Below are positions 1 through 7,284 of a stretch of 34,000 nucleotides of DNA, one piece after another. Made by a program: the position numbers and the translations under genes. Each line of letters starts with the position of its first letter. Position 1 is the first letter of the stretch. The notes under the pieces are model-generated. The model was not told the origin of the DNA, searched no databases, and saw only the letters and a program-made list of their open reading frames with translations. Source of the stretch: Candidatus Rokuibacteriota bacterium (GTDB taxonomy: Bacteria; Methylomirabilota; Methylomirabilia; Rokubacteriales; CSP1-6); NCBI GenBank assembly GCA_016193045.1, contig JACPSW010000013.1, positions 1 to 34,000 of the forward strand, written 5' to 3'.

Positions 1-31
1 TCATAGAGATCACAATACGAGGCCGCGATTT

Positions 32-271
32 TTACCACCATACTCTCTTTATACCGAGGAAAAATGCCGCTGTATTTGTGAGCAGATGGAGCACGGGAGT
101 GGCAAGGATTATGGCGGAAATGTGCTGTACGGAAGGGAGATGCCACAAACTCGCCACGGCAAGCGCGCCAACGACAAAATCAAGCTGGTCAAACGGAAAA
201 AGAGGTTTTCCCGAAGCGATGTCGAGGCGCCGCTTGAAAAAACTCTTGCCCAGATCTCCGGCGAGCGCTCC
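32..271 (-). pseudogene. C-terminal fragment of a CDP-archaeol synthase-like (CarS/DUF46) protein
   Basis: Reading the minus strand from about 271 to a TAA at 34-32 gives 79 residues without a start codon. They include GDLGKSFFKRRL, GKPLFPFDQLDFVVGAL and a hydrophobic end with TPVLHLLTN and LGIK. This matches my memory of the C-terminus of the DUF46/CarS family, membrane enzymes that activate a lipid alcohol with CTP (CDP-archaeol synthase in archaea; bacterial members are poorly studied). The FKRR and DQLD motifs are the most telling. The N-terminal half is missing: upstream, the same strand carries a helicase in another frame. Base composition here is clearly less GC-rich than the rest of the window. 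It is either a rearrangement remnant or the result of a chimeric join. The family call is fairly sure; the status is not. Confidence 0.65.
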
Positions 272-1445
272 GCCGCCCAGCGCGGCCGGCCTGTTGCCAG
301 AGGGACGCGATCGTCCCCGGGTAGCCCGCCAGGACGGCCGTGTCCAGGTGGCCGATGTCGATCCCGAGCTCGAGGGCGTTGGTGGAGACCACCCCGAGCA
401 CGTCCCCCGCGCGAAGGCCCCGCTCGACCTCGCGGCGGCGGTTGGGAAGGTAGCCGCCCCGGTATCCCCTGACGATCCCCGAGTCGCCGACCTTGTCCCG
501 GACGGCGTTCTTGATCGTGGAGAGCAGCACCTCGGTGGCCAGCCGGCTCTGGGCGAAGACGATCGTGGCGATCTTCTCCTTCAGGAAGCGCGTGGCGAAG
601 CGGGCCGCCTCCCCGAGGTAGGGGGCCCGGATGCCGAGCTCCGGGTTCACCACCGGCGGGTTGTAGCAGAGGAAGAGCTTGTCCCCGGTGGGCGCCCCGC
701 TCTCGGCGAGCTCCTCCACGTTCTCGCCCGTGAGGCGCTCGGCGAGCTCCTTCGGGTTGGCGATCGTGGCCGAGGCCATGATGAACTGCGGGCTCGAGCC
801 GTAGTGGCGGCAGATCCTCCTGAGCCGACGGAGGACGTCGGCGAGATGGCTCCCGAACACGCCGCGGTAGGCGTGGAGCTCGTCGATGACGACGTAGCGG
901 AGATTCTGGAAGAGGTTCACCCACTTGGTGTGGTGGGGGAGGATCCCGGAGTGGAGCATATCCGGGTTGGTGAGGACGAGGTTCGCTCGGGCCCGGACGG
1001 CGCGGCGGGCATCCTGGGGAGTGTCGCCGTCGTAGGTGAACATGCGGAGGTCGGGGAGCGCCTTCGCCAGCTCCTCCAGCTCGGCCAGCTGGTCCTGGGC
1101 GAGCGCCTTGGTCGGGAAGAGATAGAGGACCCGGGCATCGGGCTGCTGGAGGAGGGCCTGGAGCGTGGGGAGGTTGAAGCAGAGGGTCTTCCCCGACGCC
1201 GTCGGCGTGACCACGACCAGGTGATGACCCTTCTCGGCCAGCTCGAAGGCGCGCGCCTGGTGGGAGTAGAGCTGGTGGACCCCGCGTCCCTTGAGCGCGT
1301 CGATGAGGCGGGGATCGAGGGATGAGGGGAACGGCGCCCAGCGCGGCGGCTTGGAGGGGAAGTGGCGGGTGGCGGTGATGCAGGAACCGGTGTCGAGGGA
1401 CGTCAGGAACTCATCGAGGAGCTCCCGCAGGGACTTCAGCGCCAC
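189..1445 (-). CDS. DEAD/DEAH-box helicase (YprA/Hrq1-like), C-terminal half missing
   Basis: This is a superfamily 2 helicase that would use ATP to unwind or remodel nucleic acid. Visible motifs are TPTASGKT (motif I, residues 80-87), DELH (motif II, 188-191), SAT (motif III, 225-227), the stretch STNALELGIDIG and QQAGRAGRR (motif VI, ending at residue 392). This arrangement fits the YprA/Hrq1 group, whose members normally run on for several hundred residues (DUF1998 region). Here homology stops exactly after motif VI. The last 26 residues are an out-of-frame reading of the DUF46 fragment, so the protein as encoded lacks its C-terminal half. The GTG start at 1445 is preceded by a GGAGGGG ribosome site. 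It is transcribed divergently from the VanZ-like gene. Confidence 0.8.
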   Translation of the reverse strand: MALKSLRELLDEFLTSLDTGSCITATRHFPSKPPRWAPFPSSLDPRLIDALKGRGVHQLYSHQARAFELAEKGHHLVVVTPTASGKTLCFNLPTLQALLQQPDARVLYLFPTKALAQDQLAELEELAKALPDLRMFTYDGDTPQDARRAVRARANLVLTNPDMLHSGILPHHTKWVNLFQNLRYVVIDELHAYRGVFGSHLADVLRRLRRICRHYGSSPQFIMASATIANPKELAERLTGENVEELAESGAPTGDKLFLCYNPPVVNPELGIRAPYLGEAARFATRFLKEKIATIVFAQSRLATEVLLSTIKNAVRDKVGDSGIVRGYRGGYLPNRRREVERGLRAGDVLGVVSTNALELGIDIGHLDTAVLAGYPGTIASLWQQAGRAGRRSARRRSGQEFFQAAPRHRFGKTSFSV

Positions 1446-1451
1446 CCACCC

Positions 1452-1507
1452 CTCCGAAGGTTTTCCCCATCTTAGGTGCGCCCGCGGGGAAATGTCAACC
1501 TTCGGAG
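1452..1507. promoter_or_regulatory. Nested inverted repeat between divergent genes
   Basis: The 92-bp gap between the helicase and VanZ-like starts contains an 11-bp perfect inverted repeat, CTCCGAAGGTT (1452-1462) and AACCTTCGGAG (1497-1507). A second inner pair follows, TTTCCCC (1462-1468) and GGGGAAA (1486-1492). It could be an operator for both genes, a cruciform, or an RNA hairpin in either leader. No binding protein is suggested by the neighbourhood. Confidence 0.45.
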
Positions 1508-1537
1508 CCGGGTGGTCTCTCGTGGTATCTGTAAGAG

Positions 1538-2116
1538 ATGCGCGTCGGCCCCTTCATTCCGCCGGTGGCCTGGATGGGAGTCATCTTCTGGCTCTCCACC
1601 CCGAGCTTCGGCGTCGAGGAGACGGGCGGCTGGATCCTCCCGTTCCTCAAGGCCCTCTTCCCGTGGGCGACGCTGCCCCAGCTGGAGTTCCTTCACTGGC
1701 TGGGGCGAAAGACGGCTCACGTCCTGGAGTACGCGCTCCTGGCGTGGCTCTGGCATCGCGCGTTCTCGCGAGGGGGCGGCGCCGCGCGGCCGCTCACCTC
1801 GTTCGCCCTGACCGCCGGCTACGCGATCGTGGACGAGCTCCACCAGGGGTGGACCGGCAGCCGCGGCGGCAGCGCCCTGGACGTCATGCTGGACGCCGGC
1901 GGCGGCGCCGGGGCGCTGCTGCTCGCCGGCTGGGGCTGGCGGCGCGCGGCCGCGCGGCTCACGGGCGCGTTCCTCTGGTTCGCCGCGGCGGGGGGCACGC
2001 TCCTGCTCCTCCTCTATCTCGGGGTGGGGGCGCCGGTCCGCTGGCTCGTTGTCAGCGTGCCGCTCTCGTGGCTCGCCCTCTGGGCGTGGCGGCGCCGGCG
2101 CCGCCCTGAGAGGTAA
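1538..2116 (+). CDS. VanZ-like family membrane protein
   Basis: This is a 192-residue multi-pass membrane protein. The VanZ-family signature is visible as HWLGRKTAHVLEYALLAWL followed by AIVDELHQ and SALDVMLDAGGG, that is the conserved H, E and DE(L/I)HQ acidic/histidine positions. The first hydrophobic segment is near residues 6-20 and two more follow residue 140. The C-terminus is very basic (RRRRRPER). VanZ itself gives low-level teicoplanin resistance, but most homologues have no known function, so no role in resistance is claimed. The ATG at 1538 is chosen because it starts just before the first hydrophobic segment. The stop is four bases before the next tiny ORF, suggesting cotranscription. 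Confidence 0.8.
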   Translation: MRVGPFIPPVAWMGVIFWLSTPSFGVEETGGWILPFLKALFPWATLPQLEFLHWLGRKTAHVLEYALLAWLWHRAFSRGGGAARPLTSFALTAGYAIVDELHQGWTGSRGGSALDVMLDAGGGAGALLLAGWGWRRAAARLTGAFLWFAAAGGTLLLLLYLGVGAPVRWLVVSVPLSWLALWAWRRRRRPER

Positions 2117-2119
2117 GGC

Positions 2120-2200
2120 ATGGTCATCCTCGCCGCCGTCGTCCTGGCCCTCGTCGTCGCCCTCGTGATCTACTACTTCTACCGGGCGCTCACCCGCTAG
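2120..2200 (+). CDS. 26-residue single-pass membrane microprotein
   Basis: A short ORF with ATG at 2120 and TAG at 2198-2200 is preceded by GAGAGGTAAGG, a good ribosome binding site that overlaps the end of the VanZ-like gene. The product is almost entirely hydrophobic (Val, Leu, Ala, Ile) and ends YYFYRALTR, a pattern of one transmembrane helix with a short basic cytoplasmic tail. Its spacing behind the VanZ-like gene suggests translational coupling. No homologue is recognised and the function is unknown. It could be a chance ORF, but the ribosome site and clean hydrophobic design favour a real gene. Confidence 0.5.
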   Translation: MVILAAVVLALVVALVIYYFYRALTR

Positions 2201-2203
2201 AAT

Positions 2204-2273
2204 GGGGTCAGGTCTTGCAATACAACACCCGACCGACTCCAACGAGGATTGCGTGATTGCAAGACCTGACCCC
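2204..2273. repeat. REP-like palindrome, 70 bp, complete
   Basis: Perfect 18-bp arms, GGGGTCAGGTCTTGCAAT (2204-2221) and its complement (2256-2273), flank a 34-base loop. A second element of exactly the same length with the same GGGGTCAGG/CCTGACCCC ends lies at 19716-19785, and a half copy at 10369. The GGGGTCAGG-ended palindrome is of the REP type often moved by REP-associated tyrosine transposases; none is in this window. This copy covers the 5' end of the Nramp-related reading frame. Confidence 0.8.
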
Positions 2274-3719
2274 CAGCCGCTGCCCGCCTGGGGAACGGGC
2301 GATCTCCCCGAGCCGCCGCCGGCGGCGTGGCGGAACGCCCTCCGCGTGATCGGCCCGGGCACCGTCCTGCTGGCGGTCTCGGTGGGCGCGGGGGAGTGGC
2401 TCCTCGGCCCTGCCGCCATCGCGCGCTACGGCCCCGCGGTCCTGTGGATCACCACCGTCTCGGTCGTCTTCCAGGCGCTGCTGAACACCGAGATGGCGCG
2501 CTACACGCTCTACACGGGCGAGCCGATCTTCACCGGGTTCATGCGGACCGCCCCGGGTCCGGGGTTCTGGGGATGGGCCTACGCGTGGCTCCACTTCCTC
2601 CAGATCGGCTGGCCCGGCTGGGCCCTGGCGGCGGCCACCGCCGTGAGCGCCCTCTTCCTGGGCCGGCTCCCCGATGAGGGGGACCGGGTCGTGGTGCTCT
2701 ACTTCGGCGACCTCACGTTTCTGGTCTCGGTCCTCCTCGTCCTCCACGGCGAGCGGATCGAGAAGACCATCGAGCACGCCGAGTGGGTCATGCTCGGCTG
2801 GATCCTGGTCTTCCTCGTCCTGGCCGGCCTCTTCCTGGTTCCGGCCGCCGCCCGGGTGGCGGTGGCGGCGGGATTCGTCAGCCCGCTCCTGGGGTCACCA
2901 CCTCTTCCCGGAGACGTCGACTGGTTCCTCCTCGCCGGCTTCGCCGCCTATTCGGGAGCCGGCGGCATGCTGAACGCCACGCTCACGTACTGGCTCCGCG
3001 ACAAAGGGTTCGGGATGAGCGGGACCGTGGCCTCCATCCCGGCCGTCATCGGCGGGCAGAAGGTGGAGGTCTCGCACCCCGGCATCGCGTTCCCGCCGAC
3101 GGAGGACAACCTGAGGCGCTGGCGCGGCTGGTGGCGGTATCTGCGGGCTGACCAGTGGGGGATCTGGGTCCCGGGGTCGCTGATCGGGATGGGGCTCCCC
3201 GCCTTGATCGCTGCCGGCTTCGTGGCGCCGGGCACCGCCCTGAGCGGCTACGGGATCGCGGTCTATCCCGCCCTCGCGCTGGGGGAGCGGTACGGCCCGC
3301 TCCTGTGGGTCCTCACCCTCGTGACCGGCTTCTGGATTCTCTTCTCGACCCAGCTGGCCAACGCCGGCGGGTTCGCGCGCGTCACCACGGAGATCCTCTG
3401 GACGGCGAGCGGACGGGTCCGGGGGTGGCGGGGCGGGGATGTGCGCACGGTATACTACCGGGCGCTCCTGCTCTTCACGCTCGGAGGATGCGGGGTGATC
3501 GCCCTCGCCGACCCGCTGACGCTGATCCTGATCGGCGCCAACGTGGCGGCGGTGAACCTCGCCATCCTCTCCTTCCACACCCTGGTCGTGAACCGGAAAT
3601 TCCTGCCGCCCGCGCTGCGCCCGTCCCGCTGGCGCGAGATCGGCCTCGCCCTCGGCGGCCTCTTCTTCCTCTCCTTCGCCCTCTTGGCGCTGCTCCAGCG
3701 GTTGCGCTGGCTCCTCTAG
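2253..3719 (+). CDS. Nramp-related membrane transporter
   Basis: About 488 residues with some 11 hydrophobic segments. The N-terminal VIGPGTVLLAVSVGAGEWLLGP resembles the first helix of Nramp-family metal transporters. The canonical DPGN (helix 1) and MPH (helix 6) metal-binding motifs are not seen; the equivalent places read SVGAGEW and YSGAGGMLN. It therefore belongs to a divergent branch and its substrate cannot be stated. The start is uncertain. ATG at 2202 lies at the edge of the REP element and has no ribosome site. GTG at 2253 has GAGG five bases upstream, but both lie within the palindrome loop or right arm. Everything from about residue 10 of the GTG version is outside the repeat. 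Confidence 0.75.
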   Translation: MIARPDPQPLPAWGTGDLPEPPPAAWRNALRVIGPGTVLLAVSVGAGEWLLGPAAIARYGPAVLWITTVSVVFQALLNTEMARYTLYTGEPIFTGFMRTAPGPGFWGWAYAWLHFLQIGWPGWALAAATAVSALFLGRLPDEGDRVVVLYFGDLTFLVSVLLVLHGERIEKTIEHAEWVMLGWILVFLVLAGLFLVPAAARVAVAAGFVSPLLGSPPLPGDVDWFLLAGFAAYSGAGGMLNATLTYWLRDKGFGMSGTVASIPAVIGGQKVEVSHPGIAFPPTEDNLRRWRGWWRYLRADQWGIWVPGSLIGMGLPALIAAGFVAPGTALSGYGIAVYPALALGERYGPLLWVLTLVTGFWILFSTQLANAGGFARVTTEILWTASGRVRGWRGGDVRTVYYRALLLFTLGGCGVIALADPLTLILIGANVAAVNLAILSFHTLVVNRKFLPPALRPSRWREIGLALGGLFFLSFALLALLQRLRWLL

Positions 3720-3721
3720 CC

Positions 3722-3905
3722 TGCATTATTCACGAACCATGGTCGAGTGTAGCGGGCGGGGCCTGTCGCAGGGCGCAACCCCCGCGGGTCCGGCTCCGTC
3801 ACCCACTCGCCCGAACGCCGCGCTGCGCGCGGCGGACGGGACGAGGGGGGCCCACTGCGCGCGGCCCCGTGGGGGCTGCACCCTGCGCCACCACCCGACC
3901 TCTCC
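3722..3905. repeat. Intergenic repeat, about 185 bp (copy A)
   Basis: The gap between the Nramp-related gene and the dppC-like gene (convergent) starts GCATTATTCACGAAC and contains GTCACCCACTCGCCCGAACG, then a GGACGAGG...CCCACT...CACCCTGCGCCACC stretch. The same order of blocks occurs at 26788-26972. It carries no plausible coding frame. It may be a non-autonomous element or the decayed end of one. Confidence 0.55.
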
Positions 3906-3915
3906 CCAACGGCGC

Positions 3916-4824
3916 TTACATCTGGCGCATGCGCGGGTCCAACGCGTCGCGGAGGCCGTCGCCGAAGAGGTTGAACCCGAGAACTGCCAGGAAGATCGCC
4001 AGCCCCGGGAACGTCGTGAGCGAGGGCGCGCGGAAGATGTACTGCCGCCCCTCCCCCAGCATCGTCCCCCATTCCGGCGTCGGCGCCTGAACCCCCAGCC
4101 CGAGAAACCCGAGGCCCGCCGCCACCAGGATCGCGAACCCGAGGGAGAGCGTCCCCTGGACGATCACCGGGGCCATGGCGTTGGGGAGGACATGACGGAA
4201 AATGATCATCGCCCGCCGCTGGCCGAGGGCGTAGGCGGCCTCCACATAGACCTGCTCCCGGATCGAGAGCACCGATCCCCGCACGAGCCTGATGAACGAG
4301 GGGACGGCGCTGATCCCGACCGAGATGATGACGTTCCTCAGCCCCACGCCCAGGATGGCCACCAGCGAAAGCGCGAGCAGGAAGCCCGGAAACGACAGGA
4401 GGATGTCGGCGAAGCGCTGGATGACGAGGTCCGTCCGCCCTCCCTGGAATCCCGAGATCGCGCCGAGCGGTACCCCGACCGCCAGGCCGATGCCCACGGC
4501 GAAGAAGCCGATCAGGAGGGAGAGCCGCCCGCCGAAGAGGAGCCGGGCGAGCATGTCGCGCCCGAGATGGTCCGTGCCCAGCGGATGGTCGGCCGACACG
4601 GGTCTGAGCGCCTGGGAGAGGTTCTGGCGGATCGGGTCGTACGACGTGATCACCGGCGCCGCGAGACACAGCACCAGCAGCAGGGCCAGGAGCGCCAACC
4701 CCACCATGGCGATCCGGTGACGGCGGAAGCGCTGCCAGCCCTCCAGGAAGAGACGGAGGCGGGGCCAGGTGACGGTGAGGGACGGCGGCTCAGCCGTAAT
4801 GGATTCGAGGGTCGATGACGGCAT
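3916..4824 (-). CDS. Peptide/nickel-type ABC transporter permease, DppC-like
   Basis: A 302-residue inner-membrane permease of the binding-protein-dependent (DppC/OppC) class. It has an N-terminal hydrophobic helix (about residues 40-60), the OppC-type periplasmic signature HPLGTDHLGRDMLARLLFG, and a cytoplasmic EAA loop at YVEAAYALGQRRAMIIFRHVLPN that docks on the ATPase. The ATG at 4824 overlaps the end of the upstream permease gene by 35 bases, suggesting coupled translation. It is the last gene of the operon; convergent intergenic repeat DNA follows and no ATPase gene is present. Substrate unknown. Confidence 0.9.
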   Translation of the reverse strand: MPSSTLESITAEPPSLTVTWPRLRLFLEGWQRFRRHRIAMVGLALLALLLVLCLAAPVITSYDPIRQNLSQALRPVSADHPLGTDHLGRDMLARLLFGGRLSLLIGFFAVGIGLAVGVPLGAISGFQGGRTDLVIQRFADILLSFPGFLLALSLVAILGVGLRNVIISVGISAVPSFIRLVRGSVLSIREQVYVEAAYALGQRRAMIIFRHVLPNAMAPVIVQGTLSLGFAILVAAGLGFLGLGVQAPTPEWGTMLGEGRQYIFRAPSLTTFPGLAIFLAVLGFNLFGDGLRDALDPRMRQM

Positions 4825-5719
4825 AGAAGAGATCCACGACCAGGTTGGTGAGGATGAAGAGAGCCGAGAAGACCAGCACGATTCCCTGAACCATCGCGTA
4901 GTCCCGCGAGAAGATCGAATCCACGAGAAGCAGCCCCATCCCCGGCCAGCCGAACACCGATTCGGTCAGCACCGCCCCGCCGAGCAGCGTCCCGAACTGG
5001 AGCCCGACCACCGTGATGATCGGAATCAGGGCGTTCCTCAGGGCGTGGCGGGCCACCACCAGGGCCTCGCTCACGCCCTTGGCCCGCGCCGTCCGGACGT
5101 AGTCCTGGTTCAGCACCTCCAGCATGCTGGAGCGGGTCATCCGCGCGATGAGGGCCACCGAGAAGGCCGCGAGCGTGAGCGACGGCAGGACGAGGCTTGC
5201 TGCGCCCTCGGCGCCCGCGGCCGGCAGCCAGTTCAGCTGCACCGCGAAGACGATGATCAGCATGAGCCCGAGCCAGTACACGGGCATGGAGACGCCGAAG
5301 AGCGTGGTCAGCGACAGCAGGTAGTCGAAGCGCGAGTACGGCCGGCTCGCGGCCAGCGTCCCCGCGACGACCCCGAGCACGGCCGCGAGCCCCGCGCTGA
5401 CAAAGGCGAGCTGAAGCGTGGCGGCGAGGCGGGGCTTGAGCTCCTGGATCACGGGCTCGGAGGTGCGCGCCGATTTGCCGAGGTCTCCCCGGACCAGGCG
5501 GGAGAGGAAGATTCCGTACTGTACGTACAGGGGCCGGTCAAGCCTCAGCTCGATCTGGATCCGCTGGATGTCCTCCTCGGTCGCCAGGAGCCCGGCCAGG
5601 ACGCGCGCCGGGTCGCCCGGCAGGAGGCGCACCATCAGGAAGACGATGATGGAGACGCCGAGGAGGGTGATGACCGAGGCCACGAACCGCTCGGCGAGGT
5701 ACCGCCGGAAAAAGTTCAT
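4790..5719 (-). CDS. Peptide/nickel-type ABC transporter permease, DppB-like
   Basis: A 309-residue DppB/OppB-class permease. It starts MNFFRRYLAERF and is followed by the typical first helix and LLPGDPA. Further marks are the EAA loop DYVRTARAKGVSEALVVARHALRNALIP and the family ending LFYAVIDPRIHYG. The ATG at 5719 is chosen because it gives this typical N-terminus; an in-frame extension upstream would run into the binding-protein gene. It sits 29 bases after the binding-protein stop. It should form a heterodimeric channel with the DppC-like protein and needs DppD/DppF-like ATPases encoded elsewhere. Confidence 0.92.
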   Translation of the reverse strand: MNFFRRYLAERFVASVITLLGVSIIVFLMVRLLPGDPARVLAGLLATEEDIQRIQIELRLDRPLYVQYGIFLSRLVRGDLGKSARTSEPVIQELKPRLAATLQLAFVSAGLAAVLGVVAGTLAASRPYSRFDYLLSLTTLFGVSMPVYWLGLMLIIVFAVQLNWLPAAGAEGAASLVLPSLTLAAFSVALIARMTRSSMLEVLNQDYVRTARAKGVSEALVVARHALRNALIPIITVVGLQFGTLLGGAVLTESVFGWPGMGLLLVDSIFSRDYAMVQGIVLVFSALFILTNLVVDLFYAVIDPRIHYG

Positions 5720-5748
5720 GGCCTCGTCGCGCCGCTGGCGTCCTCCGC

Positions 5749-7284
5749 CTACTGAGTCGGACGCGCGTAGATGGCGTAGAACTTCTCGTTGGGGATACCG
5801 CCGACGTCCCGCACCTTGGCCGAGTAGACGATCGGGAAGCGCTGGACGTACATGAAGATCCACGGAGCGTCGGCCCAGACCTTCTTCGCGATCTGGCAGT
5901 ACAGCTCCTTCCGCTTGTCCTCCTTCGACTCGCTGTCCGCCGCCACGATCAGCTCGTCTACCTTGGGATCCTTGTAGAAGGTGGTCGCCAGCCCCGCGGG
6001 CGGGTGATAGCTCGAAAGGAACTGCAGCATCTGCTGGGCCGAGTCCAGGAACGCCGGGGCCCAGCCGAGGAAGTGGACTTCGGTGGTGTTGCCCTTGTCC
6101 GCCGGCGTCACGATGGTCTTGATATAGGTCGGCCAGTCCATGGTCTGGAGCACGGGCTCGAGCCCCACCTCGCGGAGGTAGCCGGCGATGGCCTGGGCCA
6201 CCTCCTTGTCCTGGGTATAGCGGCCCGTCGGGTGGATGAAGGACACCTTGGTGCCCGGTTTGACCCCCGCCGCGGCCAAGAGCTGCTTGGCCTTGGCCGG
6301 GTTGAACTCGTAGGCGCCCTGCTTGCAGTAACCGAAGAGGCTCGGCGCCGTCGGGGCGTCCATGACGTCCGCCGCCCCGAAGAGCACGCTGTTGACGATG
6401 GCAGACTTGTCCACGGCGTAGTTGAGCGCCTGGCGCACCCGCGGGTCGTTGAACGGCGCCTTGGTCGTGTTGAACGCCATGAAGATCGTCCTGTCGCTGG
6501 GAGCAAGGAGGACCTTCACCGCGGGATTCCGCTGGAGCGCCGGGATGTCGGCCACGGGCGGGAGGATGATCAGATCCACCTGGCCGGCCAGGATGAGACT
6601 CTCCCTCGTCGCCGCCTCGGGGACGATGCGGAAGAGCACGGTGTCGTAGGTCGGCTTCCTGCCCCAGTACTTGTCATTCACGGTCACCGTGATGCTCTCG
6701 CCCTTCTTGCGCTCCTTGAAGACGTAGGGCCCCGTGCCCACGGGATAGACGATGTTCTTGTACTCATTGCCGTGCTTGTCAGCCGAGGCCGGGGAGACGA
6801 TCCCCGCCGTGGTCCAGGACAGCGCGCTCACGAAGGGCGCCGACGGCCGCGTGAGGGTCACCTTGACGGTGGACGCGTCCACCGCCTCCACGTCCTTGAT
6901 CGGGTACGGCGCCCGGATCGGCACCTTGACGCCTGGATCCTTCAGGCGGTCGAGGTTCCACTTCACCGCCTTGGCGTCGAAGGGCGAGCCGTCGTGGAAC
7001 CGGACACCCTTCTTGAGCTTAAGGGTGTGCTGGGTCCCGTCGGCAGAGACGGACCAGCTCTCGGCCAGCATCGGCCGAACCTTCCCCTCCTGGTCGAGGA
7101 ACGTCAGCGTTTCCACGACGTAATCCACCATGTTCGCCACCGTGGTCGTCGTCATCTGGACCGGGTCCAGCGTGTCGGGGTCCACGCCCACGGCAATCCT
7201 GAACGTCGCCGCCGAGGCCTGGCCGGCCATCACGCCGCCGAATAAGAGACAGACAAGCACTGCCAGCACGAGACGCCTGGTCAT
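5749..7284 (-). CDS. ABC transporter substrate-binding protein, family 5 (DppA-like)
   Basis: A 511-residue periplasmic binding protein. A signal peptide is evident: MTRR, a hydrophobic core VLAVLVCLLFGGVMAG, and QASA as the likely cleavage site near residue 25. The mature part carries SBP_bac_5 features such as VDPDTLDPVQM, ESWSVSADGTQHTLKLKKGVRFHDG and PFNDPRVRQALNYAVDK. It delivers a peptide or another solute to the DppB/DppC-like permeases encoded just downstream. The ATG at 7284 overlaps the TGA of the amidohydrolase gene (ATGA), and the ribosome site GGAGGAGG lies inside the end of that gene. This indicates coupled expression and perhaps hydrolysis of the imported compound. Confidence 0.93.
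   Translation of the reverse strand: MTRRLVLAVLVCLLFGGVMAGQASAATFRIAVGVDPDTLDPVQMTTTTVANMVDYVVETLTFLDQEGKVRPMLAESWSVSADGTQHTLKLKKGVRFHDGSPFDAKAVKWNLDRLKDPGVKVPIRAPYPIKDVEAVDASTVKVTLTRPSAPFVSALSWTTAGIVSPASADKHGNEYKNIVYPVGTGPYVFKERKKGESITVTVNDKYWGRKPTYDTVLFRIVPEAATRESLILAGQVDLIILPPVADIPALQRNPAVKVLLAPSDRTIFMAFNTTKAPFNDPRVRQALNYAVDKSAIVNSVLFGAADVMDAPTAPSLFGYCKQGAYEFNPAKAKQLLAAAGVKPGTKVSFIHPTGRYTQDKEVAQAIAGYLREVGLEPVLQTMDWPTYIKTIVTPADKGNTTEVHFLGWAPAFLDSAQQMLQFLSSYHPPAGLATTFYKDPKVDELIVAADSESKEDKRKELYCQIAKKVWADAPWIFMYVQRFPIVYSAKVRDVGGIPNEKFYAIYARPTQ

Noticed and set aside
86..260. A basic plus-strand ORF (MEHGSGKDYGG...) at the window start
   Set aside because: It looked like a possible small gene, but the minus strand of the same bases gives a recognisable DUF46 C-terminus with a hydrophobic pattern, which explains the sequence better.
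78..1325. A 415-codon plus-strand frame across the helicase
   Set aside because: It is the complement of a clear helicase and shows only charged low-complexity sequence.
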